Assembly: GCA_009783445.1 (NCBI GenBank)
Contig: WRFY01000118.1
Coordinates: 1-53,569 of the forward strand
Direction: 5' to 3'
DNA length: 53,569 nt
Origin: Candidatus Azobacteroides sp.
Lineage (GTDB): Bacteria > Bacteroidota > Bacteroidia > Bacteroidales > Azobacteroidaceae
Under the pieces are notes generated by a model. The model had not been told where the DNA came from and did no database searches. It worked only from the letters and a program-made list of their open reading frames with translations. Position numbers and translations under genes: made by a program. Below are positions 1 through 8,438 of this stretch, in pieces. The number at the start of each line of letters is the position of its first letter. Within the stretch, counting starts at the first letter, position 1.

Positions 1-383
1 TCGTGCATCGAATCTTTAGAACTTGTGCAGCTATACATAACTTTAAAATTAAAATCAATCCATGGCATTACAAAAACTAATTTACATAAACTCTATTGAA
101 AACAATTATTGGTTGTGTTCCAAAAGCACGCTGGTATAGAAATTTGAGAATGAAAGCAATGGCGCTATTTTTGTACCAGCATACTTTTTTACGTCATCAC
201 CCAAAAGTAAAATTGTTGCTTACATCTATCTGATCAAAAGTATTGTATATAAATATTTTCAAGAAAGCGTTATTGCCGAAAGAATTTATTGTATTTTTGT
301 GTAGATATTTACGTGAGGAGTGCGATAAGATACGCAAATGAACGGCATCATTAATTCAATAAAAATTCAAGAATAAAATTATA
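1..383. other. Left-edge stretch without a recognisable gene
   Basis: No open frame of useful length and no tail of a known gene is visible. Two matches to the Bacteroidota -7 box TAnnTTTG lie on the plus strand at 166-173 and 292-299, both TATTTTTG. The second is the better candidate promoter for the lipoprotein gene at 384. A 12-codon ATG frame (338-376) lies between it and that gene; I see no reason to call it real. Confidence 0.5.
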
Positions 384-1316
384 ATGAAAAAAAATAAAAG
401 CCTACTAATCAGTTGCTTGATATTATACTTGTGGAGTTGTCAGGCAAAACACGCTAAAACCATGATAATACCGCTGCCTAATGACAAAGAATTTACCATT
501 TGGTCAACGCCTAACTTAATTTATGATAATGGAGAAAAATACGACTTTAAGGTATCCTACGATCTTATTGAATTAATGCCCATGCCGATAAAAACCATAA
601 TTGCCCGCTATACAGCATTTCTTCCGTCTTATCTATTGGATGAACATACGGAACTGGAATTTGCGCAAGCATTGGGCGGTTTTTCTACATTAGAGGAAGC
701 GCGAAATGTTTTACTCAAAGATTGGAGCGGTGAAGACCTTGGCGTTCGAAGTTATTTTCCAGCCTCTTTGATAATGAAGAAAACAAAAGAATCGCTTTTT
801 TTTGAATACTGCGCGATGTATGGGGATAAAATAACCGACGAGTTTAAGATCAGCGAAAGCGGGAAAATTAGCTATCTCAAACAACCCGAACCGATAGAAA
901 ATATTTCCTATAATCGTAAAACGCTTTTGAATGAATGCGGAAATTATCGTTTCCTATTGAATGGAGAACCCATAGAACATTTCACTTTTTTGTATCTCGA
1001 CGCCGATAATATTAAATCCGTTGGCATCAATAAACGCGACCACATTGTTTATATCGAACAAATAAACAAAAATCCAAAATATTTTGTCCGTTCCGATCTC
1101 AGTCAATATTTGGATTCACTTGCGGCATTCAAGGTGCAAAGTATAGACGAAATTGATAAGGTATTCATACAAGATGAAACCATCAATGCGAATCATTACG
1201 ATGAATTTTATGAATCTTGTAAAATAGAAACTTCTGCCATAAAAAGCATTCGTAGTTTTATTCTTTCAAACAACGAATACGAAACAAAGTGCGTGGCGTT
1301 TGTGTTGAAAAAATAA
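384..1316 (+). CDS. Hypothetical lipoprotein
   Basis: I do not recognise this 310-residue protein. It starts with a short positively charged segment and a hydrophobic stretch ending in a lipobox (LWSC, Cys at about residue 19), so it is probably lipidated and membrane-anchored. The rest is soluble, with no repeats or metal motifs. The ATG at 384 is chosen because the signal sequence begins there and a TATTTTTG -7 box lies upstream at 292-299. The gene appears monocistronic and faces yraN convergently. Gene calling is confident; function is unknown. Confidence 0.8.
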   Translation: MKKNKSLLISCLILYLWSCQAKHAKTMIIPLPNDKEFTIWSTPNLIYDNGEKYDFKVSYDLIELMPMPIKTIIARYTAFLPSYLLDEHTELEFAQALGGFSTLEEARNVLLKDWSGEDLGVRSYFPASLIMKKTKESLFFEYCAMYGDKITDEFKISESGKISYLKQPEPIENISYNRKTLLNECGNYRFLLNGEPIEHFTFLYLDADNIKSVGINKRDHIVYIEQINKNPKYFVRSDLSQYLDSLAAFKVQSIDEIDKVFIQDETINANHYDEFYESCKIETSAIKSIRSFILSNNEYETKCVAFVLKK

Positions 1317-1402
1317 AGAACAAGGAGAAAGAGATACTATTCAAGCAAAAAATTAGGAGCATACTTTTTACATCACCCTCAGAATAGAAAAACTGCATAT
1401 TA

Positions 1403-1777
1403 TCATCTTCTGTATGTATTTAAAGGTGGATAAAAAGCGTCTTCGATATGCTCTATTTCAAAGCCCGGAAATTTTCCCGTCACCCAAATAATATCGAAAC
1501 GGGCGGGTAAATCAATATTGAAAAAACGAATATAACAATCTGCAGCTGAAATGATTTTTCTGATTTTTGCATTGTTCACGGCGTTTTCGGGCAACTCCCA
1601 GTCATTGGAACGAGTTTTTACTTCTACGATCACCAACTCATCGTCCGTCTGGGCGACAATATCCAGCTCTAAGTGTCCAAAATGCCAATTTACATGGAGA
1701 ATTTGATATCCTTTTGTTTTTAAATAGGCTACGGCAGCGACTTCTCCTTCTTTTCCTAATTCATTATGTTGGGCCAT
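1403..1777 (-). CDS. yraN: YraN family (UPF0102) endonuclease-like protein
   Basis: A small protein of the YraN/UPF0102 family, which has a restriction-endonuclease-like fold related to Holliday-junction resolvases; its biological role is not settled. The family core is plain: N-terminal G-x-x-G-E/A-x-x-A-x-x-Y-L (LGKEGEVAAVAYL), then ELDIVAQ and VIVEVKTR, which match the E/D-(I/V)-(D/E)-x-V-x-V-K catalytic pattern. Translation could start seven codons upstream (1798), but the ATG at 1777 gives the family's usual MAxHNELGKxGE start and lies 19 bases from a TTTG-N20-TATATTTG promoter (1796-1827). Divergent from the cyclophilin gene. Confidence 0.88.
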   Translation of the reverse strand: MAQHNELGKEGEVAAVAYLKTKGYQILHVNWHFGHLELDIVAQTDDELVIVEVKTRSNDWELPENAVNNAKIRKIISAADCYIRFFNIDLPARFDIIWVTGKFPGFEIEHIEDAFYPPLNTYRR

Positions 1778-1795
1778 GGTTAAAAAAATTTTATA

Positions 1796-1827
1796 CAAAT
1801 ATATAATCTTTTTCTTTTTATTTCAAA
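1796..1827 (-). promoter_or_regulatory. Bacteroidota-type promoter of yraN
   Basis: On the minus strand the region reads TTTG (1827-1824), 20 bases, then TATATTTG (1803-1796), matching the -33/-7 pattern with good spacing. The start codon at 1777 follows at a short leader distance. Confidence 0.6.
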
Positions 1828-1837
1828 TAGAAGGATG

Positions 1838-1845
1838 TATTTTTG
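1838..1845 (+). promoter_or_regulatory. -7 box upstream of cyclophilin operon
   Basis: TATTTTTG fits TAnnTTTG and lies 15 bases before the ATG at 1861. No clear -33 TTTG is present. It supports starting the cyclophilin at 1861 and not at the upstream TTG at 1843, which overlaps the box. Confidence 0.45.
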
Positions 1846-1860
1846 TACGCTGATCATAAA

Positions 1861-2517
1861 ATGAAAAGTCACATGAAAACAAAAACATATCTTACTTTAT
1901 TTTTTATATTATTTATGACGATGATATCTTGTTCTTCCAATGCTCAGACCTATACTCTTGAAACGAGTTTGGGAAATATCAAACTAATATTGTATGATAA
2001 TACCCCTCTGCACAAAGCAAATTTCGAAAATTTAGTTGAAAAGCACGCTTACGACAGTGTTCTCTTTCACCGGATCATCAAGGGTTTTATGATTCAAACA
2101 GGCGACTTGCGCACGAAGCCCAGCACTTCGGTGGATACCACTGCGGATGCAACAATTCCGGCTGAATTTGTTCCCGAAAATTTTCACAAAAAAGGAGCGA
2201 TAGCGGCTGCCCGTACAGGAGATTTGGTCAATCCTGAAAAACGCTCTTCGCTCACTCAATTTTATATTGTAGAGGGACGAACATTTTCGGACGAAGAATT
2301 GGATTATTTAGAACAAGCAACAGGCAAACATTGGAACGAAGAACAAAGAAATGTATATAAAACGCTGGGAGGAACTCCGTTTCTGGATCAGGAGTATACC
2401 GTATTTGGCGAAGTAGTGGAAGGCTTAGAGGTAGTAGACAAAATTGCCGCGCTGCCGACCCGTCCCGGAGATTATCCAATAGCTGATATCCGCATTCTCA
2501 CAATTACAAAAGATTAA
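1861..2517 (+). CDS. Cyclophilin-type peptidyl-prolyl cis-trans isomerase, lipoprotein
   Basis: A cyclophilin catalysing cis-trans isomerisation of prolyl bonds, probably lipidated and acting in the cell envelope on secreted proteins. A signal sequence ends in a lipobox-like MISC, followed by the cyclophilin core: TxLGNIKLxLYDNTPLHKANF, then FHRIIKGFMIQTGD with the catalytic Arg region, and further on LTQFYIVEG and a C-terminal YTVFGEVVEG..VVDKI. An insertion between the conserved blocks is typical of the Bacteroidota branch. The ATG at 1861 is chosen since it gives the signal peptide directly. It is first in an operon with the deaminase (9-base gap) and the epimerase. Confidence 0.9.
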   Translation: MKSHMKTKTYLTLFFILFMTMISCSSNAQTYTLETSLGNIKLILYDNTPLHKANFENLVEKHAYDSVLFHRIIKGFMIQTGDLRTKPSTSVDTTADATIPAEFVPENFHKKGAIAAARTGDLVNPEKRSSLTQFYIVEGRTFSDEELDYLEQATGKHWNEEQRNVYKTLGGTPFLDQEYTVFGEVVEGLEVVDKIAALPTRPGDYPIADIRILTITKD

Positions 2518-2526
2518 ACAATCCGG

Positions 2527-2973
2527 ATGACAGGATTGTTCGACGATAACTATTTCATGAAGCAAGCCCTTTTGGAAGCGCAAAAAGCGTATGAAAGAGG
2601 AGAAATTCCCGTGGGAGCCATTATTACTTGCCAGAATCGGATCATTGCCCGCGCTCACAATCTGACAGAAACGCTCAACGATGCAACCGCTCATGCGGAA
2701 ATGCAAGCCATTACAGCCGCGACTTCCGTATTAGGAGGCAAATACCTAATAGACTGCACAATATATGTTACGATAGAACCCTGCTCCATGTGTGCCGGCG
2801 CATTGGGATGGTCGCAGATATCCCAGATTGTATATGGAGCCAGAGACGAAAAACGCGGCTTCTTGAAGATTGCTCCTGCCGCTGTTCATCCGCAAACAGA
2901 ATTGAAGGGCGGAATCAGGGCCGAAGAAGCGGCCCATTTAATAAAACAATTTTTCAAAAATAGACGATGTTAA
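2527..2973 (+). CDS. tadA: tRNA-specific adenosine deaminase (TadA-like nucleoside deaminase)
   Basis: A zinc-dependent deaminase of the CDA fold. The likely role is converting A34 to inosine in tRNA-Arg(ACG). Zinc and catalytic residues are present: HAE at about residues 56-58 and PCxxC (PCSMCAGAL) with Cys at about 86 and 89. Its 148 residues are normal for TadA. Related Bacteroidota deaminases act on guanine or other bases, so the tRNA assignment is from family resemblance. It ends inside the start of the next gene (7-base overlap), indicating co-translation with the epimerase. Confidence 0.88.
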   Translation: MTGLFDDNYFMKQALLEAQKAYERGEIPVGAIITCQNRIIARAHNLTETLNDATAHAEMQAITAATSVLGGKYLIDCTIYVTIEPCSMCAGALGWSQISQIVYGARDEKRGFLKIAPAAVHPQTELKGGIRAEEAAHLIKQFFKNRRC

Positions 2974-3929
2974 ACATTTTAATCACAGGCGCCAATGGAT
3001 TTATTGGCAGTTTTCTGGTCGAAGAAGCGATAAGAAGAAATTGGCAAACCTGGGCTGGAATCCGCCAAAGCAGTAGCTTAGTTTATTTGCAAGACCCTCG
3101 GATTCACTTTATTGATTTGGATTACGCTCATAAAGACCAACTCAAAAAACAAATTCTTGCGCATGCCGCCCGGTATGGGTCATGGGATTACGTAATTCAT
3201 AATGCAGGAGTCACCAAATGTTTGGATTCTTCTGATTTTAATCATATCAATTATTTTTTCACTAAACAGTTAATCGAAGCCTTGCAGGAAACAGGTCAAA
3301 CGCCGAAAAAATTTGTGCTGATGAGCAGTTTGAGCGCTCATTGTTGCGAAGGAGATACAGCGTATGGACGAAGTAAATTGAAAGCCGAACATTTTTTAAG
3401 GTCGCAATCAAATTTTCCTTTCATCATTCTTTGCCCGACGGGAGTTTATGGACCTCGTGAAAAAGATTATTATCTTTTGTTGAAAACCATCCAGAAGGGA
3501 TTAGACATAACGGTCGGATTCGAGCCGCAAAAACTCAGTTTCATCTATGTAAAAGATTTGGTAAAAGCCGTGTACCTTTCATTGGATCGTCCGGTTGAAA
3601 ACCGCACCTATTTAGTTTCCGATGGACAGGTTTATTCCGACCGCGAATACACGGAGATTGCGAAAAATGCTTTGGGGAAAAAGCGGGTGTTGTCTATGCG
3701 CATCCCTCTGTTTGCGCTAAAAATAATTTCCATCGTGGCCGAAGATTTCTCCCGATTTCGAGGACAAGTCTCCACGCTCAATCGCGATAAATACAGAATC
3801 ATGGCACAACGCGATTGGAGTTGCGATACGCGCCCTCTCCACGCCGAACTGGGTTTCGAAGCCGATTACGATCTGCAGCACGGAATAGAGGAGTCGGTTC
3901 GCTGGTACCGCGAAAACAGCTGGTTGTGA
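2967..3929 (+). CDS. NAD-dependent epimerase/dehydratase (extended SDR)
   Basis: A 320-residue extended short-chain dehydrogenase. The N-terminal nucleotide-binding motif is GANGFIG at about residues 8-14. The catalytic pair YxxxK appears as YGRSK after a Ser-rich SSLSAH strand, which supplies the conserved Ser. C-terminal motifs (FIYVKDLVKAV) are as in sugar-nucleotide epimerases and related reductases. The substrate cannot be told from sequence. It overlaps tadA by 7 bases and ends 7 bases from the convergent ispE stop. Confidence 0.85.
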   Translation: MLNILITGANGFIGSFLVEEAIRRNWQTWAGIRQSSSLVYLQDPRIHFIDLDYAHKDQLKKQILAHAARYGSWDYVIHNAGVTKCLDSSDFNHINYFFTKQLIEALQETGQTPKKFVLMSSLSAHCCEGDTAYGRSKLKAEHFLRSQSNFPFIILCPTGVYGPREKDYYLLLKTIQKGLDITVGFEPQKLSFIYVKDLVKAVYLSLDRPVENRTYLVSDGQVYSDREYTEIAKNALGKKRVLSMRIPLFALKIISIVAEDFSRFRGQVSTLNRDKYRIMAQRDWSCDTRPLHAELGFEADYDLQHGIEESVRWYRENSWL

Positions 3930-3936
3930 TTTTTTC

Positions 3937-4752
3937 TCATTCCAACAGAAGAGTATAAGTCAAACAACCGAAGAATTCATCCTTTATTTTTGGAATTTTT
4001 TCGAATATTCCGAATACCGACGATCCTGATCCAGAGAGGCTGGCATAAACCGCGCCGGTCTCATACAATCGCTTCTTTATTGCACCTATTTCAGGATATT
4101 GAGCAAATACGCCGTACTCAAAATCGTTCACTAATTCTTTTTTCCATCGAACCAGAGGGGAATGAATCAGGTTATAAACAGACTCTTTATGCGGCTGTAT
4201 TTTTACTCTTGCATACGCCTCTTGCGTAGAAACGTGAATATCCGGCTTCACCAATACAAGATAGTATCCTTTCAATGAAATAGTTACGGGAGTAAAAACA
4301 TTTCCTGTTTCTTCGGCAAATACCGGTCGATTTTGAATAAAAAACGGACAATCGGCTCCGAGAAAACCGGCATATTTTTCCAATTCAGGAACAGATAAAT
4401 TCAAGGTAAAAAAATCGTTCAACAGCTTGAGCATGAATGCAGCATCCGCAGAGCCTCCACCCAAACCTGCGCCAAACGGAATATTTTTTTGAAGATAAAT
4501 AGCAATTTCAGGAAGAGGATAGCAGGTTTTCAACAAGCGATAAGCCTTCAGTACCAAATTATCTTGCGGATCGCCGTCCATAGCAAAGCCTGTTTGCAGC
4601 AAAGTCGTTTTTTCGTCTGTTGCCGGAACGATTTCCAAGGCATCGTACAGACAAATGGGATAAAAAACGGTTTCAATATTGTGATAACCGTCGGGACGTT
4701 TCGCTACAATGGACAGTCCCAAATTAATTTTAGCGTTCGGAAATGAAATCAT
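3937..4752 (-). CDS. ispE: 4-diphosphocytidyl-2-C-methyl-D-erythritol kinase
   Basis: IspE, the GHMP kinase of the non-mevalonate isoprenoid pathway, phosphorylates CDP-methylerythritol on its 2-hydroxyl. The N-terminal FPNAKINLGLSI and RPDGYHNIETVF blocks and the ATP-binding glycine loop PFGAGLGGGSADAA (about residues 92-105) are diagnostic, and the C-terminal SLSGSGSSVFGIF motif is complete. Its 271 residues are normal length. It is a single gene transcribed towards the epimerase, so this organism makes isoprenoids by the MEP route. Confidence 0.95.
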   Translation of the reverse strand: MISFPNAKINLGLSIVAKRPDGYHNIETVFYPICLYDALEIVPATDEKTTLLQTGFAMDGDPQDNLVLKAYRLLKTCYPLPEIAIYLQKNIPFGAGLGGGSADAAFMLKLLNDFFTLNLSVPELEKYAGFLGADCPFFIQNRPVFAEETGNVFTPVTISLKGYYLVLVKPDIHVSTQEAYARVKIQPHKESVYNLIHSPLVRWKKELVNDFEYGVFAQYPEIGAIKKRLYETGAVYASLSGSGSSVFGIFEKIPKIKDEFFGCLTYTLLLE

Positions 4753-4828
4753 AATGCAATAAAATGGCTAAGTTAGTCCATTTCAATGAAATTAACAAAA
4801 AAACGGATCATTTTTTTTAGCTATTTGT

Positions 4829-4868
4829 TATCTGCAAGAATCCGTTTCATCTGTGTCATTTGCGTACT
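4829..4868 (+). repeat. Degenerate CATCTGCGTT-type intergenic repeat, copy A
   Basis: The sequence contains TCTGCAAGAATCCG and TTTCATCTGTGTCATTTGCG, built of loosely repeated CATCTGCGT-like units of 9-10 bases. Similar units occur at 18199-18295, 46912-46946 and 48424-48494. Here only one arm is clear. It lies in the divergent gap between ispE and the metalloprotease gene (4753-5059), otherwise AT-rich and without a gene. Confidence 0.5.
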
Positions 4869-4945
4869 CAATCATGAAAAAAAATGTTTTTTGTATTGGA
4901 TCGGCTAATATTATATATATTATTACAATAATGACTGAAAATAGA

Positions 4946-4976
4946 TTGCAAATACGGAATGAATTTCATATTTTTG
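4946..4976 (+). promoter_or_regulatory. Promoter of the YpfJ-like metalloprotease gene
   Basis: TTG at 4946-4948, a 20-base spacer, then TATTTTTG at 4969-4976 fit the Bacteroidota -33/-7 pattern. The ATG at 5060 follows after a leader of about 80 bases. Confidence 0.6.
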
Positions 4977-5059
4977 AGCCAAATATCAAAATTATACTAT
5001 AAGCTGTATGAAACGAGCATGCAAGTTTCCTATAACTAATAAAAAATAACTCATGTAAT

Positions 5060-5911
5060 ATGAAATTAGAAGGAAGACGTACCAGTAGTAATGTAGACGA
5101 CCGTCGGGGAAGCGGCGGGAAGGCAGCGACTTTAGGGATCGGAGGAGTCATTCTTGCAGTAGTGGTTGCTTGGGTGATGGGTGGAAATCCATTGGATGTG
5201 CTAACCAGCCAATTATCGAATATCACGCAAACAGGGACGGAATATGTGCCGTCTGCCGAGGAAGAAGCAATGGCTACTTTCGCCTCGCAAATTTTAGCGG
5301 GTACGGAAGACGTCTGGAAAAAAGAATTTGAAAAAATGGGGCGTCAATACACTCCTCCCAAAATGGTTTTATTCACAAGCGCTACAAGTTCGGGCTGCGG
5401 AAGCGCGTCTTCTCAAACCGGACCTTTCTATTGTCCTACCGATCAAACGCTGTATATCGACCTTTCCTTTTTCGATCAAATGAAAAATCAATTGGGGGCA
5501 GGCGGAGATTTTGCATACGCTTATGTCATCGCTCACGAAGTAGGACATCATGTGCAAAATCTTTTGGGAACTCTTGGCAAAGTACAGCAAATGCAAAGCC
5601 GAGCGAGTAAAAAAGAGAGCAACCAATTAAGTGTCCGGGTGGAATTACAAGCCGATTTTTATGCAGGTATATGGGCTTTTTATGACAATAAAATGTTTAA
5701 ATCATTGGAACAGGGGGATATAGAAAAGGGACTGAATGCAGCAACGGCTATTGGAGACGACCGTCTGCAAATGGAGGCGCAAGGTTATACAGTTCCCGAC
5801 TCATTCAACCACGGTACTTCTGCTCAACGGGTTCGCTGGCTTAAGAAAGGCGCGACCACAGGACAAATTGCCGACGGAGATACTTTTTCGCCCTCCTATG
5901 CCGATTTGTAA
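5060..5911 (+). CDS. ypfJ: YpfJ/neutral zinc metallopeptidase family protein
   Basis: A putative membrane-anchored zinc metallopeptidase of the YpfJ family (PF04228). The N-terminus MKLEGRRTSSNVDDRRG is the family signature. One transmembrane segment follows at about residues 24-42, and the zinc-binding HEVGHH lies at about residues 159-164, with a later ELQADFYAG that fits the third zinc ligand. Cysteines in SGCGSASS and FYCP are also conserved in the family. Its 283 residues are normal length. The substrate is unknown. It is transcribed alone from the promoter at 4946-4976. Confidence 0.9.
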   Translation: MKLEGRRTSSNVDDRRGSGGKAATLGIGGVILAVVVAWVMGGNPLDVLTSQLSNITQTGTEYVPSAEEEAMATFASQILAGTEDVWKKEFEKMGRQYTPPKMVLFTSATSSGCGSASSQTGPFYCPTDQTLYIDLSFFDQMKNQLGAGGDFAYAYVIAHEVGHHVQNLLGTLGKVQQMQSRASKKESNQLSVRVELQADFYAGIWAFYDNKMFKSLEQGDIEKGLNAATAIGDDRLQMEAQGYTVPDSFNHGTSAQRVRWLKKGATTGQIADGDTFSPSYADL

Positions 5912-6019
5912 AGCTTTTGTGTAGCCAGACTATTTAGCGGACGAGGATTTTTGGAGAAAATTTTTCCCGACGAAACTCACGTGTGCGGCGAGAAACTGCA
6001 CGTTAGGCATTCACCCTTT

Positions 6020-6045
6020 CTCCTTCCCTTTTCGAAGGGAAGGAG
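6020..6045. terminator. Hairpin between convergent genes, possible bidirectional terminator
   Basis: CTCCTTCCCTT and AAGGGAAGGAG form a perfect 11-bp stem around a TTCG loop. It lies between the end of the metalloprotease gene and the end of the leftward zinc-ribbon gene. No long T-run follows on either side, so intrinsic termination is an inference from position and stem strength. Confidence 0.45.
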
Positions 6046-6053
6046 ATTACTAA

Positions 6054-6331
6054 TTAGCAACTCTTTGACCAACGCTTCAATTTTGGAAAAGAAACTTTCA
6101 TTTGAGCAACGGCCTCTTCTTTTGTTAATTTGTGTTCTGAATCTTGATTGAATTCATCTACAAATTGAGCGCAATGAAGAATCATCTCATCCATCGTCAT
6201 ATCCTGAGTAATGCTCCGTCTTTGAAACAGTAAATACAAAAATCATTATTGAGTGTTTGATCTTTATTTGTCCCCAACAAATTGGATTCGGTTAAGGGCA
6301 TACCGCAACTTTGACAATACTTTTGTTCCAT
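6054..6331 (-). pseudogene. Zinc-ribbon domain protein, frameshifted
   Basis: The N-terminal part (from ATG 6331) reads MEQKYCQSCGMPLTESNLLGTNKD and then DFCIYCFKDGA, a putative zinc-ribbon domain with two CxxC pairs. The frame then ends at a TGA soon after. The adjacent frame continues with ITQDMTMDEMI and ends FPKLKRWSKSC, which is what this family normally shows after the zinc ribbon. Adding one base to the TT at 6210-6211 gives DGAFTQDMTMDEM in one frame of 92 residues. The gene is therefore broken by a one-base deletion, real or a sequencing artefact. Function of the family is unknown. Confidence 0.75.
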
Positions 6332-6491
6332 ATTTTTATTTTTTTGATTTAAATTTCCTGTGTAGATTTTGCAGTAAATGTACATAAATAATTTTCGATT
6401 ACAGTACAAAAGATGCAAAATTTTTTTTATGCCTTCACGACTTCTCTGAAAATACGTTATAACAAATAGTTCTTTTTTTGGATAAAACCGT

Positions 6492-6499
6492 TATCTTTG
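6492..6499 (+). promoter_or_regulatory. -7 box upstream of ABC transporter gene
   Basis: TATCTTTG, followed by C, matches TAnnTTTG and lies 85 bases before the ATG at 6585. No convincing -33 element is visible. Confidence 0.4.
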
Positions 6500-6584
6500 C
6501 CTTTTTCAATCAATAGAAAAAAGTAATGATAACCCAAAATATTTATCTTGCTAAATAGAAGATATTTATTAAACTCATGATGAT

Positions 6585-8399
6585 ATGACCCTGTTCCAGC
6601 TCTTTAAAAATATTACTCCTTACGTCCGTCCTTATAAATGGTTGGTTGTTGTAGCGTTGGTTCTAACTTTTGTAGGCTCTTTTACGGCGCAGGTCAATGC
6701 CTGGGTATTGCGCTACACGGTGGACGGCCTCAGTAAATTATTAGAAGCAAAAAAAAATCTTCATGACGGTTTGCCGCTATTGATAATTATTTCGTCCATC
6801 TTGCTGGGCAAAGAAATAGTCAATGTTTTCATTCAATTCGGGCAGAAATTTTTCGGCGAAAAAATCCGCATTTTTATCGCCAAAGACTTGGCACAAACCA
6901 TTATAGAAAAAGTGATGACCTATAAAATGGCATTTTTCACGGCAGGCGAAAACGAATCGGGAAAAATACAAACCCGTATCGACCGAGGCGTGGAAAGCCT
7001 TACGCGCACAGTGCAAAACTTTTTCATCGATATTCTGCCGCTTTTTGCATCGTCGGTGGTAGCTCTGGCCATGATGTTTCAGGCCAATTTTTATGTTGGA
7101 CTGGTGGGTTTAAGTATTGTTCCAATCTATTTTTATATTACTTATACACAAGCAAAAAGGCTGGGCGGGAAACGGCGGGAAATTCGCAAATACCGCGAAA
7201 ACAAAAGTCACGGCATCCTCAACATTCTGGAGTCGATCATGGTTATCAAATCATTTAACAGCGAGAAAATTGAAGCCACTAAACAATTGGATCTTCAAAA
7301 CCAACTTACCGATGCGCAAATGATTACGCGGAAAACGAACTTTTTCTTCGATGGATTGAAAAGTTTTGTGGAACAGATCGGCGTTGTAATTATCATTATA
7401 TTAACGGCTTACCTTGTTCTTTCGGGGCAAATGACCATTGGCGCTATTATGTTTCACATTCTTTTGTTTAACAATGTTTCCGCGCCTATTCGTCAATTGC
7501 ACCGCATTTACGACGATATGAACGATGCGCTCGTTTATTCCGAAGGCTTTTTTGAAATTCTGAATGCCGACCATCAAAAAGAAAGTTCCGGTAACTACCG
7601 TCCCGAAAAAATTTTTGGAAAATTCGAATTGCGGGATGTCGATTTTACCTACCCCAACGGTACGCAAGCGCTGTTTGATGTAAGTATGACCATTCTCCCG
7701 AATAAAATCACGGCATTGGTGGGACTTTCAGGAGCGGGCAAAAGTACGGTCATCAATTTACTTGACAAGTTCTACGAACCGAGCAAAGGCGAAATTCTGC
7801 TCGACGGCGTGCCTTTGCATGAATATGACACGCACTTCTTGCGCGAAAATATTGGTTTGGTTTTGCAAAAAAACCATATTTTCAGCGGTACAATTGCTGA
7901 AAATATTCTTTATGGTAATCCTGACGCTTCGTATGAAGAAATGGTTGAGGCTGCAAAACAAGCTTACATTCACGAACAAATCGTCAAACTACCTTACGGT
8001 TACGAATCTTCGGCCTTGTTGCTTTCAGGCGGTCAACAACAACGAATTGCCATTGCTCGAATGTTTTTGAAAAAACCGCCCATCATCTTTCTCGACGAAC
8101 CGACCGCAAGTCTGGACGCTATTGCTACCGAACAGATTAAAAACAGTTTGGATGCCATCAAAAAGAATCGAACAGTGATTATCATTTCTCACAGCATTTC
8201 GCAATTCATTGATTCGGAAATGATTTATGTAATGAAAAACGGACGAGTTGTGGAATACGGCACACATGAAGACGTTTACCATCAAGCTGGTACTTACAAA
8301 GAAATATTTGACGCCGCCGCCCGCAGCCTGAATGTGGAAAAGATTAACGATACGATAGAACCGAGCAAAGATTACGCAAATTTAAGTCAGATTTCATAA
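6585..8399 (+). CDS. ABC transporter, fused permease and ATPase (exporter type)
   Basis: A 604-residue half-transporter of the MsbA/multidrug exporter class. Residues about 1-320 carry six predicted transmembrane segments; the ATPase domain follows, with Walker A GLSGAGKST, signature LSGGQQQR, Walker B IIFLDEPTASLD and the switch His in IISHS. Such proteins work as dimers exporting lipids, drugs or peptides. Nothing here fixes the substrate, and the ATPase is too generic to call MsbA. It stands alone, convergent with the MFS gene. Confidence 0.88.
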   Translation: MTLFQLFKNITPYVRPYKWLVVVALVLTFVGSFTAQVNAWVLRYTVDGLSKLLEAKKNLHDGLPLLIIISSILLGKEIVNVFIQFGQKFFGEKIRIFIAKDLAQTIIEKVMTYKMAFFTAGENESGKIQTRIDRGVESLTRTVQNFFIDILPLFASSVVALAMMFQANFYVGLVGLSIVPIYFYITYTQAKRLGGKRREIRKYRENKSHGILNILESIMVIKSFNSEKIEATKQLDLQNQLTDAQMITRKTNFFFDGLKSFVEQIGVVIIIILTAYLVLSGQMTIGAIMFHILLFNNVSAPIRQLHRIYDDMNDALVYSEGFFEILNADHQKESSGNYRPEKIFGKFELRDVDFTYPNGTQALFDVSMTILPNKITALVGLSGAGKSTVINLLDKFYEPSKGEILLDGVPLHEYDTHFLRENIGLVLQKNHIFSGTIAENILYGNPDASYEEMVEAAKQAYIHEQIVKLPYGYESSALLLSGGQQQRIAIARMFLKKPPIIFLDEPTASLDAIATEQIKNSLDAIKKNRTVIIISHSISQFIDSEMIYVMKNGRVVEYGTHEDVYHQAGTYKEIFDAAARSLNVEKINDTIEPSKDYANLSQIS

Positions 8400-8438
8400 C
8401 AAAGAGAAAATTTATTTCGCAATATCGTAATATGTTAT

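Noticed and set aside
338..376. 12-codon upstream frame before the first lipoprotein
   Set aside because: Too short, without a proper start context or attenuator features.
5970..6015. Sequence like a group II intron end (TGTGCGGCGAGAAACTGCACG)
   Set aside because: The resemblance is short, no reverse transcriptase or intron domains are nearby, and a small hairpin of this kind can arise by chance.
5951..6151. 66-codon plus-strand frame after the metalloprotease gene
   Set aside because: It runs through the hairpin at 6020-6045 and is antisense to the zinc-ribbon gene, which has clear domain features.
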